NCBI RefSeq assembly: GCF_014647675.1
Contig: NZ_BMPQ01000008.1
Span: forward strand, 31,385 to 84,525
DNA: 53,141 nucleotides
Direction of reading: 5' to 3'
Source of the DNA: Streptomyces flaveus
GTDB taxonomy: Bacteria; Actinomycetota; Actinomycetes; Streptomycetales; Streptomycetaceae
Notes under the pieces: model-generated
Seen by the model: the letters and a program-made list of their open reading frames with translations, nothing else
What the model was told of the DNA's origin: nothing
The model's database searches: none
Program-made: the position numbers and the translations under genes
Part shown: piece after piece, positions 24,599 through 33,477 of the stretch
Position numbering within the stretch: the first letter of the stretch is position 1
How the letters are laid out: each line of letters begins with the position of its first letter

Positions 24599-25804
24599 AT
24601 GCGCATTGAAGCGGGTGGATGGCTGCTGGGAGCCGCCGCGGCGGGCGCCGGGGCGCTGTGGCTGTGGCGCCACCAGGACGAGGTGATGACCGGCCGCCCG
24701 GTCAATGAGTGGACATTCACTCACATGAATCTCCTCATGCCCACCGAAGACGTCCGCCGCGGCGGGGATGTGTTCCCCCTGCCCCGGCGACCGCGCCCCC
24801 TGGAAGTGACCTACGGCTTCGAGGGGCGGGAGTGGAGCCTTGCCGAACTGCACGCTCGAACGAACACCACCTCCTTCGTCGTGCTGCATGGTGGCGAGAT
24901 CGTCCACGAGTCGTATCCGGGGTGCTTCGCCGGGGACGACGTACGGTTCCAGATGTTCTCGATAACCAAGTCGGTGACGTCGATGCTGGTCGGGATCGCC
25001 CTCGACGAGGGGGCGATCAAGGATGTGACCGAGCCGGTGACGGTGTACTGCAGGAGGCTGGTGGGCTCCGCCTTCGACGGGGTGACCATCGAGCAGCTGC
25101 TCGACATGAGCAGCGGGGTGGGTGACCTGGTGGAGGACCACACCGTTCGGGACAGCCTGATCAACCGGTTCGCCAAGGCCACTACAGGTGGCGGCTCACT
25201 GCACGATGTAGTGTCCTCGGCCAAGCGTTCGACCGAGGCCGGCACGCAGTTCAGCTACTCGACGATCGACACCCAGGTCCTGGGATGGGTGCTGGAGTCC
25301 GCCACCGGCCGCTCCCTCGCGCAGTACGCCACAGAGCGCCTCTGGAGCCGCATCGGCGCTGAGCACGACGCGTACTACTGGCTCACCCGGGGGCATCCGC
25401 GTACCGCGATCGCCGGTGGCTCGCTCAATGCCACCGCCCGCGACATGGCCCGGCTGGGGCTGCTGATGTCCCGTGGTGGAGAGCTGAACGGGCAGCGCAT
25501 CCTGCCCGAGGAATGGGTGACGCGCAGCCGGGGACACAGGGTGCCGCACCTGGAGATCGGCGCGCTGGGCCCCAGCGGCTACCCGTATTACGGGTACAGC
25601 AACAAGTGGTGGACACTCGGCGGCGAGCGACGTCCGTTCACCGCGGTGGGGATCCACGGCCAGTACCTGTATGTGGACCCGGACGCCGACGTGGTGATCG
25701 TCAAGACCAGCGCGTGGCCGACGGCGGACGACCCCTCGCGTGACGCGGAGTCCGTCACGGCACTGCAGGCGGTGGCCGATCATCTGCAGGATGACCATCG
25801 TTGA
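24599..25804 (+). CDS. Serine hydrolase, class C beta-lactamase fold
   Basis: A 401-residue protein of the beta-lactamase/penicillin-binding or NylB-like esterase class. It has an N-terminal membrane anchor (residues 7-24), the nucleophile motif SITK in FQMFSITKSVTSMLVG, a YST motif in GTQFSYSTIDTQVLGWVLES, and GIHGQYLYVDPDADVVIV in place of the KTG strand. Substrate could be an ester, amide or lactone; nothing points to antibiotic resistance. It is followed closely by the TetR gene, probably in one operon. Confidence 0.88.
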   Translation: MRIEAGGWLLGAAAAGAGALWLWRHQDEVMTGRPVNEWTFTHMNLLMPTEDVRRGGDVFPLPRRPRPLEVTYGFEGREWSLAELHARTNTTSFVVLHGGEIVHESYPGCFAGDDVRFQMFSITKSVTSMLVGIALDEGAIKDVTEPVTVYCRRLVGSAFDGVTIEQLLDMSSGVGDLVEDHTVRDSLINRFAKATTGGGSLHDVVSSAKRSTEAGTQFSYSTIDTQVLGWVLESATGRSLAQYATERLWSRIGAEHDAYYWLTRGHPRTAIAGGSLNATARDMARLGLLMSRGGELNGQRILPEEWVTRSRGHRVPHLEIGALGPSGYPYYGYSNKWWTLGGERRPFTAVGIHGQYLYVDPDADVVIVKTSAWPTADDPSRDAESVTALQAVADHLQDDHR

Positions 25805-25820
25805 CAACGCCGTTGATAAA

Positions 25821-26582
25821 ATGACGGCCATGACACGCGCGAAGACCAACTCGGCAGGAGCCACTTCCGCGCGGCGGAAGCAGCGTCAGGCGTCCTTCCT
25901 CACCGCAGATCTGATCCTGGACACCGCGATGGCCGTGATCGAGAGGGACGGTCCGGAGGCGCTCACCTTCCGTCGGCTGGGCACCGATCTGGGCGCCGAC
26001 CACACAGCCGTCCTGCGGTATTTCCGCGGCAAGGACGACCTGCTGCTCGGCCTGGCCGCCCGGCTGGTCAGCGATGCCCTGCACGACTTCGCACCGTCGG
26101 ACAGCTGGCGCGAGACCCTCGCGTCGCTCGCCCGACGGATCCGTGCCGCATGCCTGCGGCACCCGGGTGTGGCCGTCCTGGTCGCGGCCCGCACCTCGCG
26201 GCGCGAGCCGGAGTTCCAGGGCGCCGACGTGGTCATCGGCGCCCTGCTCGAGGCCGGCCTCCAGGGACGCGAAGCGGCCTCGTACTACCGGGTCCTGGCC
26301 GATACGGCACTCGCCGCCGGCGCCTTCGAGGCTTCCTTCAACGTGCTGGACAAGGGCGCTCAGGACGGCGACCGGCAGGCCTGGCGCCGCGAGTACCTGA
26401 CGGCCTCGCCACAGCGGTACCCGAACCTGGCACAGGTCGCCCCCTATCTCGCGGAAATCGACGAAGAGGACCAGTTCGAGACCGCGATCGGCCTGTTCCT
26501 CGACGCCGTGGAGCTCCGCGCGCAGCGCGCCCGCGCAGCCCGCGCAGCCCGCGCAGAAGGAAGCGAACACACGGAGAACTGA
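25821..26582 (+). CDS. TetR-family transcriptional regulator
   Basis: A 253-residue regulator with the helix-turn-helix in LTFRRLGTDLGADHTAVLRY, then FRGKDDLLLGLAARLV and a long C-terminal ligand domain ending in an Arg/Ala-rich tail. ATG 25821 and ATG 25830 are both possible; neither has a ribosome site. GTTGACAACG just upstream matches repeats in the 24476-24530 region, which suggests self-regulation and control of the hydrolase-SDR pair. It is a different branch from the TetR at 1555. Confidence 0.9.
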   Translation: MTAMTRAKTNSAGATSARRKQRQASFLTADLILDTAMAVIERDGPEALTFRRLGTDLGADHTAVLRYFRGKDDLLLGLAARLVSDALHDFAPSDSWRETLASLARRIRAACLRHPGVAVLVAARTSRREPEFQGADVVIGALLEAGLQGREAASYYRVLADTALAAGAFEASFNVLDKGAQDGDRQAWRREYLTASPQRYPNLAQVAPYLAEIDEEDQFETAIGLFLDAVELRAQRARAARAARAEGSEHTEN

Positions 26583-26773
26583 CGCCTCGTCGGGCAACAG
26601 AGCAATTGGCGAGACCGCGCAGGCGCCGGCGGAGTCTCTGCCGGCCTGGGAGGACGTGGCCGCCACCGACCTCGACTTCGCCGTGTGGACGGGCGAGGGG
26701 GGTCACCGGGCAGCCGCAGGGGCGCATCCGGCTGCGGCGGGGCAGTTCAGCCGCACGCGAGGGGTGACTCCCC

Positions 26774-26813
26774 CGCGAAGGTGACAGTTCGCGGCCGGAG
26801 TGTCACCTTCGCG
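26774..26813. terminator. Hairpin related to the one at 9903-9967
   Basis: Perfect 13-bp arms CGCGAAGGTGACA (26774-26786) and TGTCACCTTCGCG (26801-26813) around a 14-base loop GTTCGCGGCCGGAG. GTGACAGTT-GCG and GAG-TGTCAC are shared with the other hairpin while the outer stem differs. The 309 bp between the TetR and dehydrogenase genes (26583-26891) hold nothing else recognisable. Confidence 0.75.
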
Positions 26814-26891
26814 CGAGGCAAGGCCCCTGCGGGAGGCATCGGGGGCTGCACCGTTGACCAGACCGCGCCGACCAGACCACGCAGCCCGGCC

Positions 26892-27941
26892 TCAAAAGGT
26901 CAACACCCCCCGCGCCACCCGCCCCGCCTCCGCGTCCGCCTTCGCCTTCTCGAAGTCCTCGACCGGATAGGTCGCCGTCACCAACTCGTCCAGCAGCAGG
27001 CGGCCTTCGCGGTACAGCTGGGCGTACAGGGCGATGTCCCGCTGCGGCCGCGAGGACCCGTACCGGCAGCCCAGGATCGACTTGTCCAGGTACATCGACG
27101 AGACGAGGAAGGACGCCTCCGCGGTCGCCGGGGGGACGCCCAGCAGGACCGCCTGGCCGTGGCGGTCGAGCAGGTCGATGGCCTGGCGGATGAGTTCGAC
27201 TCGGCCCACGCACTCGAAGGCGTGGTCCGCGCCCGTCGGAAGGATGTCCCGGGTGCCCTCCGTCGACGTCAGGAAGTGTGTCGCGCCGAACTGCCTCGCC
27301 GTCGCCTCCTTCGCCGGGTTCGCGTCCACGGCGACGATCGTGGACGCGCCCGCGATCCGCGCCCCCTGGATGACGTTGAGTCCGATCCCACCCGTACCGA
27401 TCACCACCACGCTGTCGCCGTGGTCCACGCGCGCGCGGTTCAGCACCGCGCCCACGCCCGTGAGCACCCCGCAGCCGATCAGCGCGGCGGAGGACAGCGG
27501 GATGTCCTCGGGGATGCGGACCGCCTGGACGGCCTTCACCAAGGTGCGTTCCGCGAAGGCCGAGTTGGACGCGAACTGGTACACCGGCCGGCCGTCCCGC
27601 GTGAACGGCTGCCCCGGTCGCCCGATCGCCTTGCGGCACATCGTCGGCCGCCCCCGGTCGCACTCCGCGCAGGCACCGCAGTTCGCGAGCGTGGAGAGCG
27701 ACACATGGTCTCCGGTCCTGACATGCGTGACGCCCGCGCCCACCGCCTCGACCACCCCCGCGCCCTCATGCCCGAGCACCACGGGAACGGGGAACGGAAT
27801 GGTCCCGTCCACCACCGAGAGATCGCTGTGGCACAGCCCCGCCGCCGAGATCGCCACCTGCACCTCGCCCGGCCCCACGTCCCGTATCTCCAGGTCATCC
27901 GCGACCTGGGCCTGCTTCCCGTCGAAGATCACGCCCCGCAT
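26892..27941 (-). CDS. Zinc-dependent alcohol dehydrogenase (MDR family)
   Basis: A 349-residue medium-chain dehydrogenase: GLCHSDLSVVDG (catalytic zinc Cys), LGHEGAGVVEAVG, CGACAECDRGRPTMC with four structural-zinc cysteines, VVIGTGGIGLNVIQGARIAG for NAD. It oxidises an alcohol or hydroxyacyl group. It is last in a three-gene operon (SDR, acyl-CoA dehydrogenase, this gene); its ribosome site GAGGTGGCCAC overlaps the upstream stop region nine bases away. The operator lies at the head of the operon. Confidence 0.93.
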   Translation of the reverse strand: MRGVIFDGKQAQVADDLEIRDVGPGEVQVAISAAGLCHSDLSVVDGTIPFPVPVVLGHEGAGVVEAVGAGVTHVRTGDHVSLSTLANCGACAECDRGRPTMCRKAIGRPGQPFTRDGRPVYQFASNSAFAERTLVKAVQAVRIPEDIPLSSAALIGCGVLTGVGAVLNRARVDHGDSVVVIGTGGIGLNVIQGARIAGASTIVAVDANPAKEATARQFGATHFLTSTEGTRDILPTGADHAFECVGRVELIRQAIDLLDRHGQAVLLGVPPATAEASFLVSSMYLDKSILGCRYGSSRPQRDIALYAQLYREGRLLLDELVTATYPVEDFEKAKADAEAGRVARGVLTF

Positions 27942-27950
27942 GTGGCCACC

Positions 27951-29108
27951 TCAGCCCTTCGGTTCCCTCGGCAGGCCGAGCACCCGCTCGGCGATGATGG
28001 TGCGCTGGATCTCGTCCGAGCCGCCGTAGATGGTGTCGGCCCGGCTGAACAGAAACAGGTGTTGCAGGGCATCCAGTTCGTACGGTTCTGAAGGCGTCCA
28101 GTCCGTCGGCCCGACCGTCGCCTCGCCGCCCCGTACCTGCATCGCCAGCTCCCCGAGCCGCTGATGCCAGCGCCCCCACAGCAGCTTGGCGACACTGGGA
28201 GCCCCGGCGTCCGCAGAGGCCCCTGGCCCCCAACTGCCCAGAGTCCGCAACGCGTTCCATCGCATCGTCCGCAGCTCGGCCCACTGCCGCACCAGACGAT
28301 CGCGTACGACGGGATCGTCCGCCGCGCCCGTAGAGACGGCCGTCTCCAGAACCCGCCCCAACTCCTGCGCGAACCCCACCTGCTGGGCCAGCGTCGAGAC
28401 CCCCCGCTCAAAGCCGAGCAGCCCCATCGCGACCCGCCACCCCTGCCCCTCACCTCCTACAACGTGCTCCACGCGCGCGTGCGCCCCGTCGAAGAAGACC
28501 TCGTTGAACTCACTGGTCCCCGTCATCTGCCGGATCGGCCGCACCTCGATCCGCCCCGGCTGATCCATCGGAACCAGCAGAAAGCTCAGCCCGTGGTGCC
28601 GCCGCGACCCCGGCTCGGTGCGGGCCAGCACGAAGCACCAGTCCGCCTCGTGGGCGAGGGAGGTCCAGATCTTCTGGCCTGTCACCCGGTAGGAAGTCCC
28701 GTCGCGTACGGCCGTTGTACGTACGCCTGCGAGATCCGACCCCGCCCCCGGCTCGCTGTAGCCCTGGCACCACAGCTCCTCGCCCCGGGCGACCGGCGGC
28801 AGGAAACGGTCCTTCTGCTCCTGAGAACCATGCGCGAGGAGCGTCGGGGCCAGCAGGTTCTCCCCGATGTGGCCCGACCGGGCGGGGGCGCGGGAGCGGA
28901 CGTACTCCTCGGCCCAGACGACCTGTTGGATGAGGCTCGCGGTGCGGTTCCCGTATCCGCCGGCGCCCCAGCCGAGCCCGATCCATCCGCCCCGCCCGAG
29001 CTCCCGCTCCCACTCACGCCGGGGCGGGTCGCCGACAAGGTGCGCACGAAGCCAGGCTCGTACGTCACTCCGGAAGGCCTCGTCCTCAGCGCCGAATCCG
29101 AACTCCAT
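27951..29108 (-). CDS. Acyl-CoA dehydrogenase (probable FAD-binding subunit)
   Basis: A 385-residue acyl-CoA dehydrogenase: WCQGYSEPGAGSDLAGV and KIWTSLAHEADW for flavin/substrate, FNEVFFDGAHARVEHVVG, and ADTIYGGSDEIQRTIIAERVLG at the C-terminus. The usual catalytic Glu before the xGT/S-EIQR motif is Gly here (YGGSDEIQR), as in the FAD-binding subunit of heterotetrameric dehydrogenases. No short partner is in this operon; the dehydrogenase at 2902-4101, under the same operator, is a candidate. It sits 24 bp after the SDR gene and 9 bp before the alcohol dehydrogenase. Confidence 0.92.
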   Translation of the reverse strand: MEFGFGAEDEAFRSDVRAWLRAHLVGDPPRREWERELGRGGWIGLGWGAGGYGNRTASLIQQVVWAEEYVRSRAPARSGHIGENLLAPTLLAHGSQEQKDRFLPPVARGEELWCQGYSEPGAGSDLAGVRTTAVRDGTSYRVTGQKIWTSLAHEADWCFVLARTEPGSRRHHGLSFLLVPMDQPGRIEVRPIRQMTGTSEFNEVFFDGAHARVEHVVGGEGQGWRVAMGLLGFERGVSTLAQQVGFAQELGRVLETAVSTGAADDPVVRDRLVRQWAELRTMRWNALRTLGSWGPGASADAGAPSVAKLLWGRWHQRLGELAMQVRGGEATVGPTDWTPSEPYELDALQHLFLFSRADTIYGGSDEIQRTIIAERVLGLPREPKG

Positions 29109-29132
29109 AGGTCCCCAACCCCTTGTGCGTTC

Positions 29133-30047
29133 TTATTCGTTCGGCCGCGCTTTCTCCGAAGCCGCCCGGGCCATCGCCTCCAACTGCTCCAGCATCGGCA
29201 TCGGATCCACCCCCACCGTCCCCGGCAGAAAGTCCGCGATCCGCTCCGGAGTCCAGCCCGCGCCCTCCGCGTACGCCGCCCGCAGCTCCCTCGGCTGTGC
29301 CCACACCGCGATCTTGGGCCCGGCGATCGTGTAGACCTGCCCGGTGATCCCCTCGTCGCGGGCACGGGCCGACAGCAGGTAGACGACCAGTGCGGCAACG
29401 TCCTCGGGTTCGCCGATCTCCTTGAGTTCCATGGGTACGTTCGCCGACATCCGCGTACGGGCGACGGGTGCCACGGCGTTGGCGCTCACCCCGTACTTGT
29501 GCAGGCCGAGCGCGGCGCTCCGTACCAGCGAGATGATCCCGCCCTTCGCGGCGCTGTAGTTGGCCTGGGAGACGGACCCCTGGTGGTTGCCGCTGGTGAA
29601 GCCGATCAGCGTGCCCGAGCCCTGCTTGCGCATCACCGCCGAGGCCGCCCGGAAGACCGTGAACGTGCCCTTCAGGTGCGTGGCGAGGACCGGGTCCCAC
29701 TCCTCCTCGGACATGTTGAACAGCATCCGTTCGCGCAGGATCCCGGCCACGCAGACAACGCCGTCGAGCCGCCCGTACGACGACAGCGCGGTGTCGACGA
29801 CGCGCTGTCCGCCCGCCATCGTCGAGATGTCCTCGGCGACGGCGACCGCGTCACCTCCGGCCGCCAGGATCTCCTTCACCACGGCATCGGCGACGTCGCT
29901 GGTCGGTGAACCACCGTCGACGGAGACTCCGTAGTCGTTGACGACGACCCGCGCTCCCTCGGCGGCTGCCGCGAGCGCGACGGCGCGTCCGATGCCCCGC
30001 CCCGCTCCGGTCACGGCGACGACCTTGTCTGCCAAGAAGTTCCCCAC
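29133..30047 (-). CDS. Short-chain dehydrogenase, multifunctional-enzyme-2 (3-hydroxyacyl-CoA) type
   Basis: A 304-residue SDR: VVAVTGAGRGIGRAVALAAA, VVVNDYGVSVDGG, CVAGILRERMLFNMSEEEWD, GFTSGNHQGSVSQANYSAAK with Ser/Tyr/Lys, then NAVAPVARTRMSANVP and a 60-residue C-terminal tail. The NDYG and ILRERMLFNM motifs are those of the dehydrogenase half of peroxisomal MFE-2 (HSD17B4), pointing to a 3-hydroxyacyl-CoA substrate. GTG 30047 follows GAAGGGGCCGGT. First gene of the operon that includes the acyl-CoA dehydrogenase and zinc alcohol dehydrogenase; operator at 30075. Confidence 0.93.
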   Translation of the reverse strand: MGNFLADKVVAVTGAGRGIGRAVALAAAAEGARVVVNDYGVSVDGGSPTSDVADAVVKEILAAGGDAVAVAEDISTMAGGQRVVDTALSSYGRLDGVVCVAGILRERMLFNMSEEEWDPVLATHLKGTFTVFRAASAVMRKQGSGTLIGFTSGNHQGSVSQANYSAAKGGIISLVRSAALGLHKYGVSANAVAPVARTRMSANVPMELKEIGEPEDVAALVVYLLSARARDEGITGQVYTIAGPKIAVWAQPRELRAAYAEGAGWTPERIADFLPGTVGVDPMPMLEQLEAMARAASEKARPNE

Positions 30048-30072
30048 ACCGGCCCCTTCCCGTCCCAGAGTT

Positions 30073-30115
30073 TCTGACGGACCGTTAGATTCAGTTGATT
30101 CTACGACCCGTCAGA
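30073..30115. promoter_or_regulatory. Paired operators, sites 7 and 8 (SDR operon / cyclase divergent promoter)
   Basis: TGACGGACCGTTA (30075-30087, inside TTCTGACGGACCGTTAGATTC) and CTACGACCCGTCA (30101-30113, followed by GATA). The first lies 28 bp from the SDR start, the second 32 bp from the cyclase start; centres are 26 bp apart. Site 8 has one strong half-site only. Confidence 0.75.
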
Positions 30116-30144
30116 TACCTGGAGACAAGCCCCGGGGAGGACCC

Positions 30145-31071
30145 ATGTCACTGCCGGCCGAGTTCCATGAGATCGCCAAGCGCGTGAACAACTGGGGCCG
30201 TTGGGGCACCGACGACGAGATCGGCACACTGAACCTGATCACCGACGAGGTCGTACGCGAGGCCGCCGCGACCGTCCGCACCGGCCGCCGCGTCCCGCTC
30301 GCCCTCCCGCTCCAGCAGGACGGCGTGCAGACCGGGATGATCCCGGGGCGCGTCAATCCCCTGCATGCCATGGTGCAGATCAACCAGGAGATCTTCGGTC
30401 CGGGAACGGTGGCGTGCAGCGACGACGTCGTGACGATGGGGCTCCAGGCGGCGACCCACTGGGACGCGCTCACTCATGTCTCGCACTCGGGGAAGATCTA
30501 CAACGGCCGTCCGGCCGACACCGTCACGGCCCACGCCGGCGCGGAGTTCAGTGGTATCGACAAGCCCCGGCACATCGCCTCGCGCGGCGTCCTGCTGGAC
30601 GTGGCCCGCGCACGCGGGACGGATCGCCTGGCGGGCGATCACGCGGTGACACCGGAAGACCTGGAGACGGCCGAGGAGTTCGCGGGCATCCGTGTCCGCT
30701 CCGGTGACATCGTCCTCGTACGCACCGGACAGATCCAGCTCTGTCTGGCGGGCGACAAGCACGCGTACGCGTACCCCTCGCCCGGACTGTCCGTCCGCAC
30801 TCCGGAGTGGTTCCATGCGCGCGATGTCGCGGCGGTCGCGAACGACACCCTCACCTTTGAGATGTTTCCGCCGGAAATAGACGGATTGTGGCTGCCGGTC
30901 CATGCCCTCGATCTCGTCGAGATGGGCATGCTTCAGGGCCAGAACTGGAACCTCGAAGAGTTGTCCACAGCCTGTGGACAAGAATCCCGCTATACGTTCC
31001 TGCTGTCGGCGATGCCCGAACCGTTCGCCGGCGGCACGGGAACCCCTGTGGCGCCGGTCGCCATCTTCTGA
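30145..31071 (+). CDS. Cyclase-family (kynurenine-formamidase-like) hydrolase
   Basis: A 308-residue protein of the Cyclase/KynB metal-hydrolase family: NNWGRWGTDDEIGTLNLI, then the metal motif ATHWDALTHVSH, YNGRPADTV, GVLLDVARARGTD, RVRSGDIVLVRTGQ, LWLPVHALDLVEMGMLQGQN. Members hydrolyse amides, lactones or cyclic diketone-type C-C bonds with a divalent metal. GGGGAGGACCC precedes ATG 30145. It diverges from the SDR operon and shares its operator region, so it likely acts on a ring or lactone intermediate of the same pathway. Confidence 0.9.
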   Translation: MSLPAEFHEIAKRVNNWGRWGTDDEIGTLNLITDEVVREAAATVRTGRRVPLALPLQQDGVQTGMIPGRVNPLHAMVQINQEIFGPGTVACSDDVVTMGLQAATHWDALTHVSHSGKIYNGRPADTVTAHAGAEFSGIDKPRHIASRGVLLDVARARGTDRLAGDHAVTPEDLETAEEFAGIRVRSGDIVLVRTGQIQLCLAGDKHAYAYPSPGLSVRTPEWFHARDVAAVANDTLTFEMFPPEIDGLWLPVHALDLVEMGMLQGQNWNLEELSTACGQESRYTFLLSAMPEPFAGGTGTPVAPVAIF

Positions 31072-31463
31072 GTTCGCACTGATCGGCGGTTGCACTGATC
31101 CGATGTCGCGTTGATCGGCTGGCGGCGCGCTCCGCTGCCCCGAGCACGGCACTGCGCGCCGCCATCCGGCTCCGGCGCACCCACCCTGCCCCTCGGACGA
31201 CCCCCGCCCGAGCGAGGACACCCCGTGGCCCTGTAGGAGCCGACGCCGAATCACGACCCGCACTCGCCGAGGGCTCCCCGTCACCGAAACCCTCGTCGTC
31301 CCCTCACGGCGAATCGCTGCCCACAAGCGTGATCAAACGGACACGTCACGTCAACACCTGTTCGGGGATTCATCACTTACGACCGATTTGTGAGCGCACG
31401 CACGGAAGCATTACCCGGCGCACTGGCGCTCCGCCGGGTAGCGCGTTTCGAAGCTGCGGGTTG

Positions 31464-31527
31464 GTTGTGGCCGGTCGCGCAGTTCCCCGCGCCCCTTAGG
31501 AGGCCTGCGGCCTCCTAAGGGGCGCGG
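31464..31527 (-). repeat. REP-like element, copy 3, with a 19-bp stem hairpin
   Basis: TGGCCGGTCGCGCAGTTCCC leads into a perfect hairpin with arms 31487-31505 and 31509-31527 and a 3-base loop, 15 bp from the stop of the anti-sigma gene, so it probably terminates it. The 471 bp at 31072-31542 also hold a 9-bp inverted repeat TACCCGGCG/CGCCGGGTA (31412-31440); no gene was seen. Confidence 0.75.
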
Positions 31528-31542
31528 TACCGCACCGTCCGA

Positions 31543-32106
31543 TCAGACCGCCTCGTACGCCAGGTCCTCGTACGCCGTCGCGCCACTCCGGTACGCCGCC
31601 GCGCCGCCCTCGCACGCCGCCGGAGCCGCGTCGCACGTCTCCGCGTCCGCGCTCCGGTCCGAACAGCGGTCCACCTCGCACCAGATGCGCTTGCCGGCAC
31701 CCTCGGGGCTCCAGCCCCAGCGGTCGGCGAGGCCGTCGACGAGCGCCAGGCCGCGGCCGTTGGTCTCGTCGCCGTCCGCGCACCGGGGGCGCGGCGGGCG
31801 GTCGCTGGTGTCGGCCACCTCCAGGCGGACCGTGGCGGGGACCTCTCTGCAGGCCTCTCCCGAAGCGCCCCCCTCCGTCGCCGCGTCGCCCGCCGCACCC
31901 GGCAGCGACAGACGCAGTACGGCCGGACGGCCGGTGTGCACCACGGCGTTGGTGACCAGTTCGGAGACGAGCAGGATCAGCGTCTCGGCCAGCGGCTCAT
32001 CGGCTCCTATACCGGACCCCGCGATCCGTGAACGGACCCATCTGCGGGCGCGCCCCACCTCTGCGGGGTCGGGCCCGATCTCCAGCTGCGCTTGAAGCAC
32101 CTGCAC
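31543..32106 (-). CDS. ATP-binding protein, RsbW-like anti-sigma/serine kinase
   Basis: A 187-residue HATPase_c protein: RRWVRSRIAGSG, the N-box ILLVSELVTNAVVHTGRP, then VRLEVADTSDRPPRPRC and NGRGLALVDGLADRWGW as the G-boxes. Streptomyces has dozens of such proteins that bind ATP and hold sigma factors or phosphorylate STAS proteins. The last 45 residues are Ala/Glu/Tyr-rich and low-complexity. GTG 32106 is the start. A STAS protein that could be its partner lies at 38291-38665, not adjacent. Confidence 0.9.
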   Translation of the reverse strand: MQVLQAQLEIGPDPAEVGRARRWVRSRIAGSGIGADEPLAETLILLVSELVTNAVVHTGRPAVLRLSLPGAAGDAATEGGASGEACREVPATVRLEVADTSDRPPRPRCADGDETNGRGLALVDGLADRWGWSPEGAGKRIWCEVDRCSDRSADAETCDAAPAACEGGAAAYRSGATAYEDLAYEAV

Positions 32107-32269
32107 CGTTCACACCATCCGAACCGGCGGACACATCGCCTCGCGGCCAAGGGCCACGATCATGGGCAAAACAGGGGTCACGGACCGTGATTCCCTTACG
32201 TGACAGCATGGTTGACGTACAGTCACCCCAACAAGCGCTTCGGGCATATTCCAGCGCGAAGGAGTATGC

Positions 32270-32458
32270 GTGCGGCATACTGTGCGACGCTCGCCGTGGG
32301 GAGCCGAACGGGCTGGACCGGGGCTTGATCCCGCCCTGCGAGGGCGGCGCACCGCCGGGCCCGGAGCCGCCTCAGGGGCAACACCGGGATGGCTCGGCCT
32401 CAGAACCACTCGCATCCCACACAAGGTACCGGAGCACGCCGCCGACTCCAGGCCGTGA
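32270..32458 (+). CDS. Small basic protein of unknown function
   Basis: A 62-residue frame from GTG 32270, preceded by GAAGGAGTATGC, a good ribosome site. It is rich in Arg, Gly and Pro and has no recognised domain. TTACGT (32193) and TACAGT (32215) with 16-bp spacing could be its promoter. Support is the start context and coding-like composition only. The remaining sequence between the two flanking minus-strand genes (32107-32592) shows nothing else. Confidence 0.35.
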   Translation: MRHTVRRSPWGAERAGPGLDPALRGRRTAGPGAASGATPGWLGLRTTRIPHKVPEHAADSRP

Positions 32459-32592
32459 CGGATCACACCTCGGACACAACCCGATATCGACGCACGGTAA
32501 TTCCGGTATGCCACATTCCGCGGCATCAGTCCGTTTCGGGATGCCACGATCGGCGACAAAGAGGTCACGCGGAGGCCGTTCAAGTGGCTCGC

Positions 32593-33468
32593 CTATCGCG
32601 CCGCCGGGGACAGCAGATCCTCCGCGAGTGCCTCCTCGGCGTCCGCCGCGCTATGGCCCCGCCGGGCCCGCACCCAGGCACGTTTCAGATGAAGGTGCAC
32701 GTCGGACTCCCATGTGAAGCCCATGCCGCCGTGCACCTGGAGGCAGTCGCGGGCACCCTGTCCGGCCGCCTCGTCGGCGAGCAGTCCGGCCGCGGCGATG
32801 TCGAGCGGGTCGGCCGTGACGGCGGCCGCGTACACCGCGCCGCGTGCCACCTCCACGCGTACCAGCATCTCCGCGCACAGGTGCTTGACCGCCTGGAAGG
32901 CTCCGATCGGCTGCCCGAACTGCTCACGCGTCCGGGCGTGTTGCACGGCCAGCTCGCAGGTACGGGCTGCCGAGCCGAGCTGCTCGGCGGCCGTGAGCAG
33001 GATGGCCACGGGGTCGGCCGGGGCGGCCCGCGGCACCCGGTGGAGGGGTGTCAGCGGGTCTGCCGAGCGCATCGCGACGGCTCCCGTCACGTCTCCGCGT
33101 ACGACGTCCGCCTCGTCCAGCCACTCCACGAGGGTGCCGTCCACGGCCGCGACGACCCGCTCGCCGGTGGCGGCTCCGGGGACCTCGCCTGCCGCCAGGT
33201 GCGTGGCCACCAGCGGGCCGGGCAGCAGGGCCCGGCCCGCCTCCTCGAAGGCCAGGACCGCCTCGGGGAGCCCGAGTCCGACACCGCCGTCCGCCTCGGG
33301 GAGCCTCAGCGCGAAGAAGCCCGCCTCGCCCAGCTCGCGCCACAGTGCGCGGTCGAGACCCGGGGTGTCCACCGCGGCCCGGAGCTGTTCGCGCCCGAAG
33401 CGGCCGGTGAGCAGTTCGCGTACGCCTGTCCGCAACGCCCGCTGGTCATCGGTGAGTTGGAAGTCCAT
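32593..33468 (-). CDS. Acyl-CoA dehydrogenase, short catalytic subunit
   Basis: A 291-residue, shortened acyl-CoA dehydrogenase: MDFQLTDDQRALRTGVRELL, LPEADGGVGLGLPEAVLA, HARTREQFGQPIGAFQAVKH, HGGMGFTWESDVHLHLKRA. The middle beta-domain that binds FAD is nearly absent, while the Glu in FTWE is kept. This matches the catalytic subunit of alpha2beta2 dehydrogenases of actinobacterial side-chain degradation. It starts 9 bp after the full-length dehydrogenase gene, so the two almost certainly form one enzyme. Confidence 0.92.
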   Translation of the reverse strand: MDFQLTDDQRALRTGVRELLTGRFGREQLRAAVDTPGLDRALWRELGEAGFFALRLPEADGGVGLGLPEAVLAFEEAGRALLPGPLVATHLAAGEVPGAATGERVVAAVDGTLVEWLDEADVVRGDVTGAVAMRSADPLTPLHRVPRAAPADPVAILLTAAEQLGSAARTCELAVQHARTREQFGQPIGAFQAVKHLCAEMLVRVEVARGAVYAAAVTADPLDIAAAGLLADEAAGQGARDCLQVHGGMGFTWESDVHLHLKRAWVRARRGHSAADAEEALAEDLLSPAAR

Positions 33469-33477
33469 GTCGGGAGG

